Shown here: positions 21,401 to 33,400 of the stretch, one piece after another
Numbering within the stretch: position 1 is the first letter of the stretch
Layout of the letters: each line of letters begins with the position of its first letter
Assembly: GCA_033239525.1 (NCBI GenBank)
Contig: BSYO01000003.1
Location: forward strand, 10,596,001-10,660,000
Direction of reading: 5' to 3'
Source: Nepenthes gracilis
Taxonomy: Eukaryota; Streptophyta; Magnoliopsida; Caryophyllales; Nepenthaceae
Length of the DNA: 64,000 bases
The notes under the pieces: model-generated
What the model was told of the DNA's origin: nothing
Database searches by the model: none
Seen by the model: the letters and a program-made list of their open reading frames with translations, nothing else
Translations under genes and position numbers: made by a program

Positions 21401-24400
21401 CTTAAACATCCTACTGAAATGGCGATCCATCGAGAGCTCCTATTATGGCCAGCTGTATCATTACCTGATGCCACCAGCCTGGCGAAATTAGGGAAGGATA
21501 CGCCAAATGTGAGTCGACAGCTAACCACTCACACCAACTCTACTCTGTCTAACAAAATCCCTTCTCCTCAAAGCCTAACTCTCCAGTTCTCATTATCGGT
21601 AACCGATGAAGGTGGCTCTGTCCAGACGATGACTCTAATTACCACTATTACGGCTCCATCTGAACTATTTCACCTCAACTTAATTCTGCTCCTAGAGAAA
21701 CCAGCAATTCCTTCGTTGAGGGACAAAATTCTGGCATCGATTCCTCCCCTCTACAATCCTACGAGGCCAATGCTGCTCACCTCAAGGATTGTTGAAATCG
21801 AACCGCTGAAGGCAGCATTGGATGAGTTGGTGGGTGAAGGACAAATGCTAGCATCAACTCGACGCGGCCCCTGCACAACTACAAGTTATGATATGGAAGC
21901 ATGTACAACGGATTGCACAACCATGTTTCATAGGAAAATTCTCAGGGAATTGATAGAAACAGTAATGACAGGTGTAGGATTGTCTATTCCTTATGCATTG
22001 TCCCTATGTGTTTTTGGACCAGAACTGAATGTTTATATAGCTGGGAGCACCACTACACTCATAGTTGTTGATAGCAGTTTCAGTGATGAATTATTCCTCA
22101 AACATGAGAATGAAAGTAATGGAGGATATGCTAAAGGCTCTGCTATCCTAAATGCTCATAATGTTGCTAATGTGGGTTCTGAGTATGAGAATCTGGTTGC
22201 CAATTTTCATGTTTCTTGGGGTCACTGGCGGAAACCTTCATCGAACACAACTCATTTTGGATGAGCTTATAAGCATGTTTTGCCGGTTGTGATTGTTGCC
22301 GTTAGCCTTGATGATATGGTTATCATAGTAGCTGCTGTTTTAAACTTGCTGCCTGGTGAGTAGGAGGCCAGAGCCTCTAACCAGCCCTGCAATGACCATG
22401 TCCCGGCATAGAAATGGTTGAAATTACTTTTGTTGCAGCATCACGGACCAATGATTTCTCATGATAATTTGACTACTAAATTTGGTACCTGGATGGATTG
22501 GACAACATATTTTTGTAGTCTTTGTATGCAGAGGAATTTGGTGGATAGAATGTTATAGTTGCTTTGGCCCCCTGATCAGCAGCAGCATCGTCCACAACAA
22601 TTTTTAGTGCAAACTCCAAGTCCACCAGGCCAGCGATGTCCTGCTGCAGCTGTGTCTCCAATGCTTCCACTTGTTTGCCCAGCCACACGGCCTTGGACCA
22701 GCTCACCCCCAGTGGCATCAGTAGTAGCAGTTAACTATAGCTGGGTTTCCCCCATTACAACAACAAATATTTCCAACCATGAGACTGCTACCGGGCGCCG
22801 ATTCTGCAACTACAAATATCCCTCTCCATATGGGAGCAAAGTCTACACCAATAAAACTTGCAGGCCATATGGAGGTGGATAAGTTTGCTTTCAGGGGATC
22901 AACAGAGACAAGCAAAGTTGTGTATGGAGATGTGGACGATGATGAAGTAGCTGAGTTTGCTTCCGTTGCTCTATTCTTCAATTAGGGACAGTGTTGTTGT
23001 GCTGGGTTCAGGATATTCATGCATGAGTTAGTCTACAATGAGACTGTTGAGAAAGCTAAAGCGTGCGCTATTGGACCAGTCATCAACAATCCTTTGAACA
23101 ACGCTGTTGATCAGGGCCCGCAAATTGTCACAAAGCTGACAGTCGTGTATTTATCAGAGAATTTGTTGGCGGCCAAGATACGGAGCAGTTTTGGCAACAT
23201 TCTAAAGCTCAAGGAACTTCAGCTGAGCGTTAATCAGTTATTAGGCATTATAGCTCCTGAGATCACCAACTGCATAGCTTTGACTCACCTTGAAGTTGAC
23301 AACAATGCTCTCTTTGGTGAGATACCAACAGCCATTGGCAATTTGAAGACCTTGATTATATTCTTTGCTTGGCAAAACATGCTGACAGGCAATATACTGG
23401 CAAGCATTTCAAATTGCCAGGAGCTTCAAGCACTTGATCTATCATACAATCGGCTTTTTGGCTCAATACCAAGAGAGATATTTGGATTGAGAAACCTCAC
23501 AAAATTGCTTTTGCTGTTGAATGGTTTGTTAGGGTTTATACCTCCAGATATTGGAAACTGCACAAATTTGTACAGGTTTAGAGTAAATAACAACAGACTA
23601 GCGGGCACTATTCCATCTGAAATTGGGAATTTAAAGAGTCTGAATTTCCTTGATATGAGCAACCATGACTTCACTAGTGCAATCCCATTAATGTTGGACT
23701 CTAATGACCTACGAACCCAGCATGCTACTGCTTGTCTTGGGTGTCCCACATCTGGGGCCGTTGAACAGCAAGAAACTGCGAGTACACTGCTGCGATGCAT
23801 GTAGACAGGAGACTGTTGGGAGAATTCTGATCTAGTCTTGTCCGCACCAAATTTTGAAGAAGCAGCTGGAGGAATTTCAAGAGCAAACCCTTCCTCTAGC
23901 ACCAATCAACTTGAACGGCCAAGCTGTGTGCTGGTTCTTTGCTGCTCAATTGTATTATTTGCTTGCTTGGCTACACGTAGATGGTCTTTCTATGATACAC
24001 ACCCGACAAGGGAACAAAGCAAAACAGAGCGAAAAGCAACAGCCGCAACGCTTGACCACAAGTACCCCACGTTTAACCTTGAGGACAAAGTTCTTTTGAT
24101 GACGGTGACAATGTTACGAGCCTTTTATTTTTCTATTGTTTGTCTCCCATGTGCTGTTGTTCCCCCCTCTGTGTTATTCCCTTTCCCTTGTTTGTTAGCA
24201 CGTGTAGGACTTTATTTTTAGTTTGTTAGATAGTTGGTTTAGTTCTTCCTCAATTACTTTATTTCCTATAAATATATTGGTTAATGGAAAGGAAGAAAAA
24301 GTGATTTGCCTCAACTCTCACGTCTTCTCTTTCCCTCCTGTTGTCTCCGACTTCTGTCTGCTTTATCTCTCACTCTCTCCCTCTTTTCTTCTCTGCCCTT

Positions 24401-27400
24401 TTCCTAGACTTGTCTCTCTCTTTTCTCTCTCGCTCTCTTCTCTCTGGTTTCCCGCTTCTTCTCTGCCAGAACTCCCCTTCCCTCAGTTCTTACTTTCTCG
24501 TCGTCGATTACCACGATACGGCCATAGAGCACGTATCATAAGATCCTCTCTATCATCATTTGTTGGTTGAATTATTCATTTGGTTTAGTTGTAGTGGTAA
24601 GCTATTGACATATGCTTTAAAAGGAAGTTGTTTGCCAGGTCTTTAGTGGGATTAACAAGAGTTAATCAACTGATCATTCGTTCTAATTATGTGTGTCTGT
24701 ATGTCATACTGATATTCTTTTATTCTTGTTTTGTTCTTTTTCTCATTCCCTTGTAATATAATTTCTCCTTTTAAAGGATTTTCCCCAAAAAATCCTTTGA
24801 TGCATCTTGCATGTTATTCTACTTAATATATGCAGATTGATACCACTTCTATTAGGAGCTACTTACATTAGATGATATTTTACTTTTGCTACTTTTCCTT
24901 CGGCAAGTCCCGTGTTTTATAGAAAGAAGCTGATGTAAATTAGTCATATGGATTTGTTTTGATATCTTTTATGCTTTTTCACTATTGTATTTGTTATGTG
25001 CATGGTACCATATTGTTTGCAGCTCGCTCTTTTGTTCTTTTTTAGATGAATAAGTTAGGAGTGAGATAAATACAATATGATGATGTCTTCCAGATATTAC
25101 TTAGCAGAAAAAGGTATTTCCTAATATTAAATGCAATTGCTTGCACTAATGTGTTTCAAATTTCGTACTTATTGCAGTTGACTATGTCTGGAGAAAGCCG
25201 TGCTCGTGTTATTAAACTGGTAAGTTATCCATTTTCAGTACCACATTTTTAAGGCTGACAATATTTATTGTTCAACACAAATAGGTACACATACTCCAAT
25301 AGCTAGGCCTCCCAGTGACTAGCGTAAAAAATCAACAAATTAAGTTTTTATAAGAAAGTGGATTCTGAAAAGAAATAACATCTAGCAGGAACAGCAATTT
25401 CGCTTCACTTGAATGTTGACAATTTGAGCTAGAGTCTCTGCGTGTGTAGATTTGTGAAAAAAAATCAACTTTTCTTCTATATACTCATTATTTACCAAGG
25501 CTGCTTTAACAGTTCTTATACCTCTGCAAGACATGTTGCTCTTATTGTTCAAAATAAACCCATCAGGCTTCCTGCTTCCCAACTTGTAGGCTTTCCTCTC
25601 TGCCTGTCTTTGTAGCACATTCTGGGCCATCTCTCTGGATTGATAACATCCAAGGAGTGAATGGTCTCTGGATTCATCATGTGTTCTGCAGAAGTTACTG
25701 GAGGCTTCATTTATAATTCCCATCTGCATCAGTCTCTTCTTGGTTGTCAACTTGTTTCCCACAGCAAGCAAGGCCACGAGTCAGTATTTTGGAATAATTC
25801 ATTTGCCATTCCAGCTAATACCATTGCATTTTTCTACCATGCTTATTAAGCAACTCCATAGCACTTCGAATCGAGAATTCCCCAGTAATAGCAGGTTGCC
25901 ATATTCAATCATTTTCCACTTGAGATAAAAAAGACTAAATTTATCTCTTATCTCAAGTAGATTGCAACAGATCAGTGGGATGCTCTGCTCACCTATGTAG
26001 AAGCTCCTTTCAGGTTTTAGGAATGTACCTACTGCACTCAAAACATCTCATTCTTGCAAACCTCATATACTTGTTCACTGAATACAACTTCATTCCTGAA
26101 AACTGATGAAAATATCAGTATCGGTTGAGACCATATTAGATGACCTATGGAATGCAAAAATTTGTCGGCTTACAACTCCTGTTTGAGCTTTTGAACCTGT
26201 TTCATAACCTTGCCCTTTTTTTGCGAATTGTAAAACATCTACCAAATATTGGTTATAATATATTAGAAAATATTAGGTATATCGGCCAATGTTTTTAGTA
26301 TTGGCAAATATATATCTATATTGGAAAATATTAGTATCGGAAGGCCGATACTGATATATATATTGGCTAATCTTTTGTACATTGGTAGGTATTTAACTCC
26401 ATCCTCATCATTAATTCCATAATACATATTTCTCCCGCTTAGATACATCAATTCAACTAGAAGATTTGCCCTTTCTATTCAATGCAACTGCTAACTGTGG
26501 CTCTACACAAGGCTTCAATGTCATTCACAAGTTAGATCCTGGTTCACCAACTTGTGATTCTTGGTACAACCTTATTTACTAGAGGCTGAAAGAGTGAAAC
26601 AGAAACTCCCATGAGAGGGTGGTGGAACTCCCAGGTACTTCCTAGGCTGAGTACCTTCTACAAAGCCAATCTCTTAGTACTACATTGAAAATATAGTTTC
26701 TTTTCTATTACCTAGGTGTTGGCTGCTCTCATGTATTTTCTCAGAGAGTCACAAATTAGTACATCGACATCATAACAAGTCCTCTGTCCTACTACAGCTG
26801 CTGCAGCAACCTTCATTCAGTCGTATGCATAAAAAATGGGGCAGCCTAGAAATACATAGAAAGTCTGGAACTCCGTGATAAACGAAAACATGACTGGAAT
26901 CTGGATGAAGGCAGGGAAATTAGTCAAGGACTATGAAAACTGAAATATCCCATAAGATGCTATGAGAAGGGTGGTGAACTGAATAGATAATAAGTTTGAT
27001 CCCTAACCAACCTGATCTCCAAAATATACAAGGTATACCGAAAGATAACTTTGTTAGTCATCGATGGACAAGAGGGTGGGTTTGTTGTGAACTGGATGGC
27101 TCATCAATCTCTTCCTATAGGGATGAAAGACTTGCTTATTAGAATCCAGGTGTAAATGCCTTGAACTAGTCAAAAGTGAAGAGAAAATAACAAATTGTAG
27201 AGAGCCAGATTTGGTGTAGTGTTAGACATGCTCCATTGTGACGTAAATGTTATGGGTTTTTTTTGGGAGTGGATGTCCCCCATTGGCGGAGTAAAGAAGT
27301 GGCTTGCAACTTATAAGTGGTTTTTGGTTAGGGCATTGTATCCCAAAGTGGCCAATACCTTGAAATGTAGCAGTGTTGCTGTCTATATTTTTAATACCGG

Positions 27401-30400
27401 CACCTTGAGGTGGTGGATGTCGGACATCCAAAACTGTGGGAACAACTTGAGATGAGGTCCATGTCAGTTTAATAAAGAGGAGGTCGATGACTTATAAGCA
27501 TCAGTGGATACCCTATCCAAATAGAGATGATTTTTCAAGGACAAAATTGTGTGGGCCTAAGCAGCCTTTGGATAGAACAACACCCGAAGTGTACAATACC
27601 TAGGTGGGCAGAACTGTACCATGGAACTTGATAGGTTCAAACCATTGCACCTATGAATTTGAAATGAAGAGGTAATGGCGCCTACATTTAAGTCTGACTT
27701 TCTCCAACACTAGCAATGCAATAAGCTTTGGTATAGGACCACCATTTGGTTTGAAAACAATGAATTATTTGAGCGATAGGAATTCCATCCTTTGCACTTT
27801 CAGCAGCAACTATTAGGACAAACTAGCCCCCATTTTTCATAATACTCCTTTTCCTCAGAATTAGCATTAGATTATTCTTTAAAGGTGCAGCTCAACTGCA
27901 GAATAATTACCTCTTAACTTTAGATTGTCAGACCTCCTTCAGGGAACCACTGTCTCCGACATGAACACTGCAATGTGTGTAGTCTTAAAATATTCCTGAT
28001 GGGATCCTTAATAAAAATATCCACTCATATGAAGGCAATTTTGGTCATTCATTAAAATGTTATGGAAAATAAGTGGATATTTAAAGTTAAATGCAAAATC
28101 TTAAACATAGTGGTGGTTATTGGATAACCTCGTCATCCTTGAATTTTATTTTATGGGATGGTGAAAACTTGTGTTTGCCCCTGGGCGTCCCAATTCCTTT
28201 GGCTGTTTGATTGCCTAGTTGATTGACAATGAGTTTCAAATGTTTCCCAGATAATAGCATGAATAAGAAGGGGCCTTCTCTGTCTTTTCGATAGTGACAA
28301 TCTCTCTCTCTGTCTTTCTCTGTCTCCATGTGGATAGTGACAATGCATACATGTGCATAATGTCTTGATTGCTTTATTGATCTATGTTGTGTTGTTTCTT
28401 TGTTTTGCCTTGCAGGCAAAGTGGCTTGTGGAGTCTTCTTTGGTCCCACTGAAATTCTTCCAGGAGCGCTGTGAGGTTCATGTTTTGCACTTACACATAT
28501 TTTTGCATATTATCTCTTAGATCTATCTGTTAGTTTATCTTTAGCTACTTTTTTCAAAGTGTTGAAAGTAACTTCTATTCCTGCTTCATATCCACAGGAA
28601 GATTTTCTGTGGGAGACCGAAATGGTGAAGATAAAGGCACAAGATTTGAAGTCGAAAGAGGTTTGCAGCTCATTGTGCTGTTCGTTGCAACTTTGCCTGT
28701 GGTTACCCTGAAAAATTTGGGCTGATTGCTAGTTTCATAGATTGTTATTGAAATTCGACATTTTCCTTTCTTTTAGAAGTCATCATTATGCACCACATTT
28801 CAAGTTTCTTAGAGGTTAGGCACTTATAGCATTATCCCTGCATTGTCACTATCTAGATGAACAGAAGATCCATGATCTTGTGGCCTCAGATTTTTGAACA
28901 CTTGACAGTTATTATACCTACTTTGTTGAGTTATGGTGAAAATGTTGGATACGGTGATTTGATCAACAATTGTGTAATGTAAGCACTTGGACTTATATTC
29001 CAATACATGTGAATCAGGGAACTAGCATTGTATGTTTATTGTTCACAACTATGTGATGATTGTGAGGACGATGTGACTGTGTACTACTTTCACTGACATT
29101 TTAATACTATTGGTTTCAGGTGAGAGTAAATACCCGTCTTCTGTACCAGCAGACAAAGTTTAACCTTCTGCGGGAAGAGAGTGAGGGCTATGCCAAGCTG
29201 GTATTCTAGTTGATGATCATTTGCTACTGTTGTACATATTCTGTTTGGTTTGTTTTTGCTGTCTAACAATCTGACTTCGAAAGTTAATTTTTGAAAGAAA
29301 CCCCCATCATCATTATGATAATTATTTTGGGTGTAAGGACCTTTTCTAGCTCCTTTGTTTCCGCACTTTAAGCATCAATATTGCTGGTTTCATAAGTATA
29401 CTATGTTACTGGTTTATCGTCTAAATTGTTCTGTTGCTGTTTATAATTTATTACCCCCTCACAATAAGTAAGATTTTTGTTCATTGGGTCTAAAGTTATG
29501 GGGTGAAGTAATGCATTTTCCATTCATTTGTTTTTCTGTTTCCAGTTGTATCTGTTCTCTATTTGCAAGAAATTGCTCTGTGGAACACCAGAACCATTTT
29601 CTGTCTAGATGTTTCTCTTCCAATGCGCCTATTGTTGGTGTGTGCAGTTTCAGATTAATACCCATTCCGCTGATCCTCGGTTGATTTTTGGATGCAGTTG
29701 TTAATTTCCATTTCAGTACATAAGGCCCACCTTTATGCTTGATCAGTTCTCCTACATCCCTTACATATATTTTGTCTTAATTTTGTCTCTGTTATCTGCT
29801 TCAGAGTTACGGGCTTGATGGTGTAAATTGTCTTACCACTAGAATTTTACATTTGACAACATCAATTTTGATGTGGTATCATTTATTATATTCTAAGTTT
29901 CCTCTTCAGGTCTCAGACTTGATATTTTGAGCCGTCTTTTGAGTTGATTGCAAACCTAAAGATGGGTGCTTTTACTGGCTAAGTTTCTATTTGACCAGAA
30001 TTGACTTTGTCCATTGATTGCCTTGTTTTCTTTCTGTAGTAAAATTTTTTTGCGTTAAGAACTCTATAAATTTTATATTTGGGTAGGAACCATGGAACTT
30101 ATTTACCTTGTCTTTATCTGCTTTCTTTCCAATTTCAGGTTAGACTAGCAAATTCATGATACTTCTTGTTAATTGATTTTTATTTCTTACATTTCTTGGT
30201 TTTGCAGGTAACCCTTCTTTGTCGGGGCTCTGAAGCTGCTTCTACAAATTCATCAGCTTCAACAGTGGGCATTATTAGGGTTAGATTTTATATTTGTTCT
30301 TTCTGCTGAAATTTCATTTGTCTCAACTTTTTTACCTTCTTCCTCCTGACTTTGCGACTGTTACAGTCATTAATTGGGCACTTTGACCTGGATCCGAATC

Positions 30401-33400
30401 GCGTATTTGATGTTGTGAGTTCTTCGCATTGTCTCTTCATTACCCCTTGGTCTATGATTCTTTCTTTCTTTGCAAGAACCACTATCCATGGTAACAAAGT
30501 AATCTTATGTAGGTTTATGATTCTTTCTTTGCAAGAACCACTATGCATGGTAACAAAGTAATCTTATGTAGGTTTTGGAGTGCTTTGAATTACAGCCTCA
30601 CCACAATCTTTTCTTGGACCTCATTCCTATTTTTCCCAAGGTGCAGCATAGCCAATAAATTGGCATAATTCTGTGTTCCATGCACTGTCTTATCAATATT
30701 TATATATATTTTTTTGTCCTGGGTTTCTTTGTAATTGCTTGCTTATACCTTTTTGCTTTATTGCTGCAGTCTCATGCTTCACAAATTCTGGGTTTCAAAT
30801 TCCAATATTACCAGCGTCTGGAAGTTCATAGTCCTGTGCCATTTGGGCTCTACCAGCTTGCAGCATTGCTTGTAAAAGAAGACTTCATTGATCTGGATAT
30901 CATGTGTGTCTCCTCTGTTGCCTAATCTCCAGAAGAACCAAAAACTGAAATAGCATACGTGTTTGTTGTTGCAATTTTATTTTATCATTTAGCTGTATAT
31001 GAATACTCAACTTTGAATGCACTTTTCTCAAGCTGTAGTGTACTAGGATAGTCTTCCTATACATTATAGTAGCTGGGAGTTCTGGTGGGAGACTGTTAGT
31101 CCATTCTATGATCTTAAGATGCTATAATTTGAAAGGTTGGAGTCAAAGACTTGTGAGGAAGTGAAGGGAGATTCCTTAGAAATTGTCTGTCTATTTGCCA
31201 AAGCATGCTAAGGCAAACGGAAGGATGGATTCATGGGATAGACTATGGTTCAGATACAGGGATGTTCTACCAAGAAAAGCTAGGATTATGATATTAGAGT
31301 TTTGAATATAATGAATTTATAAGGTTTAAGTTTCGCAATTAGAATTATGTAGCTGGAAAAAATGATTGTTACTAAAATACAGTTCATGAAACAGCACCTT
31401 GTTGATTTTACATGGTGGCTGAAGGCTGACCTCATGAATTGGTGTTCACTTTAGCATGGTTGAAAGGATGGGTTTCCATTACTATCAGAAATTCTTGCTT
31501 CCCATGCATAATTTCAGCTAAATCTCCAATAAGGTATGGCGTATTGAGATTTTGTCGTGTTGAAATATTGGTTGCAAGAAGATGGGTGAGTGGCAAAATC
31601 AATGTAAGCGTCTCTGGAGTTGTTTTGTGGGAAGCCATTTTACAGAGGGTTGGAATTGTTCCTTTAGTTCATGTTGTTCAAGCCTTGTTTTGTTATGATA
31701 AATGGTGTTCGGAACCACCTTTTTTCCTGGCTCTTTTTGATCTACAATGTAATTGGAGCAAAGGTAGCCTAAGTAATGTTCTTTGTAGGAAACAATTGTT
31801 TTGAGTTTCGATGCATAGTATGGTAGTTGATAGTTCAGAAGAGATGGTTCTACTATCGTTTCTGTTAAATCTTTGTGGTTCCTGTTGAATATTTGTGGTT
31901 CTGACTCCTGACAAGGTCAAGGGGATAATAGGCGAAGGATAAGCAGCAAACACTAAGGGAAGGTGATTCTTTTGATTCTATGGTGATGTGAGTGGATAGG
32001 AAGAGCAAATGAGACTCTTAAGAAAATGAGAGCACTGTATGGGCTATGAAGCATCTTTTCCATACTTTATACTAATGGAGCTCCTGCTTTGGAAAGGGTT
32101 CAGCTTTGCACTTTTTCTATAGGAATAGTGGTAACTTGTAAGGTATTCGTAGTTGACATGGAAAGTTCGTATTTTGTATATATTACTTGGAGGGGCATTC
32201 GTGTTTTTGTAGGTTACACCATAGGATCTTGCTCATGCCTTCTGAATATGGATTCTAGTTTTATCTTGTTGGTGGGATCTCATTTATATTTTATCTGCGG
32301 ATCATGGTATAAATTTTCATCAACTGCTGTTTATTTTTCATAGGTGTGCTTCTTCACTACCCATGTCTATACTTTGTACATAACATTGCTGTGATCACTG
32401 TCATTTGGCTGGCATGTGTCAACTGTCCTAATACTATTTATGATATTGACGTAACATTTGTTACAGATATGCACATTTACTTCCCAAGGATGAGGATGCA
32501 TTTGAGCATTATAATGCCTTCACTGTCAGAAGGCTTGAAGAGGTAGTCTACCTTAATAATTGGTCTTAGTAATTCTTTTGAAGTTATTTTATTCACAGGG
32601 TACCGTGAATTGAATAAAATAGCGAGGATCCATGTAGCATGCAAAATATTTCTAATGGATCTTTCTTGCTATCTTTTTCTTGAAGGTGAAAATTTTCATT
32701 TAGGAACACTGTCCTGGAAATTGGAAATGGTTTGTAACACTATGAACCATTTGACTGTTGAATTATCTAACAAATATGGTCATGGATGAAAAATTTGCAA
32801 TGGTATTGGTCAAGACCGTATCTGATCAAGCAATACTATCGGACAAAATAGACACAAGAAATTTTCTACAAATTGTAACCTAATAAGGAAATATTGGCCG
32901 ATATATTGGCCAATATTGAGTATATTGGTCGTTATTTAAAATATTGGTTTAGATATTAAGATATATCGCTACTATGTTAACATATCGTGATTTTGTTGTG
33001 ATGTTTGGAAATATTAGTATCGGGATATATGTCGGTCGATGTTTTACATATTGGAAGATATTTCATTCCAGGAGTACGCTACTATGCATTTATTCTCTTC
33101 CTTTTTGGAGGGGGGGCGGTATAAAGGCTAATGGCCTTTTCGGCTTTTGAATTTTACCTAATCACTAAAATATAATAAGAAATCTAGAAGAGCTGCTAGA
33201 AATCGGCAATCATGGAGGTCAGGATAACTGTATCATCATGCCTTCTCTGTATGTGTGCAGGTGAAAAAAATAGAATGGGAAGGGGAGTTTATACTAACTG
33301 CTGCAGGGTACTGTCAGCAACTTCATTTTATATCTTTTTACCATTGGTAAGATGGGGAAAATTATCATCATGTAAGAATGGAAAGTGATCATCAACTACT

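Larger units (their letters stand above)
19904..24543 (+). mobile_element. Non-autonomous LTR retrotransposon carrying host gene fragments
   Basis: LTRs at 19909-20344 and 24112-24538 start TGTTACGAGC and end ATCA. They are flanked by TAAGA on both sides (19904-19908 and 24539-24543), the target duplication. A candidate primer-binding region (TGGTGCTTTCATTGAG) lies just inside the 5' LTR. No protease, RT, RNase H or integrase is visible in the 3.77-kb interior, so it must have been moved by enzymes supplied in trans. In their place are a 1.7-kb open frame and fragments of an aldehyde dehydrogenase and an LRR receptor kinase. Just before the 3' [17 protein letters not shown] resembles the tail seen at the 3' end of many plant LTR elements. 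The LTRs agree at roughly nine bases in ten by eye. The element is sense to THO2. Confidence 0.88.
18851..25177 (+). other. THO2 intron 2 (6.3 kb), host of a nested LTR element
   Basis: Donor GAT|GTGAGC and acceptor TTGCAG|TTGACT. It consists of about 1.05 kb of host sequence, then the LTR element at 19909-24538 with its target duplication, then about 0.63 kb of host sequence. No exon or other gene is recognisable in the host parts 18851-19903 and 24544-25177. Confidence 0.85.
25220..28415 (+). other. THO2 intron 3 (3.2 kb)
   Basis: Donor CTG|GTAAGT, acceptor CTTGCAG|GCAAAG. It holds a LINE relic (25382-25860, minus) and one copy of the AT-rich palindromic repeat (26230-26400). The rest, 26400-28400, shows no recognisable gene. 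The short frame at 27219-27455 has no known domain. Confidence 0.7.

Noticed and set aside
23426..23905. A 159-codon minus-strand frame opposite the LRR fragment
   Set aside because: It is a shadow of the leucine-rich repeats on the plus strand, whose codon periodicity keeps the reverse frame open.
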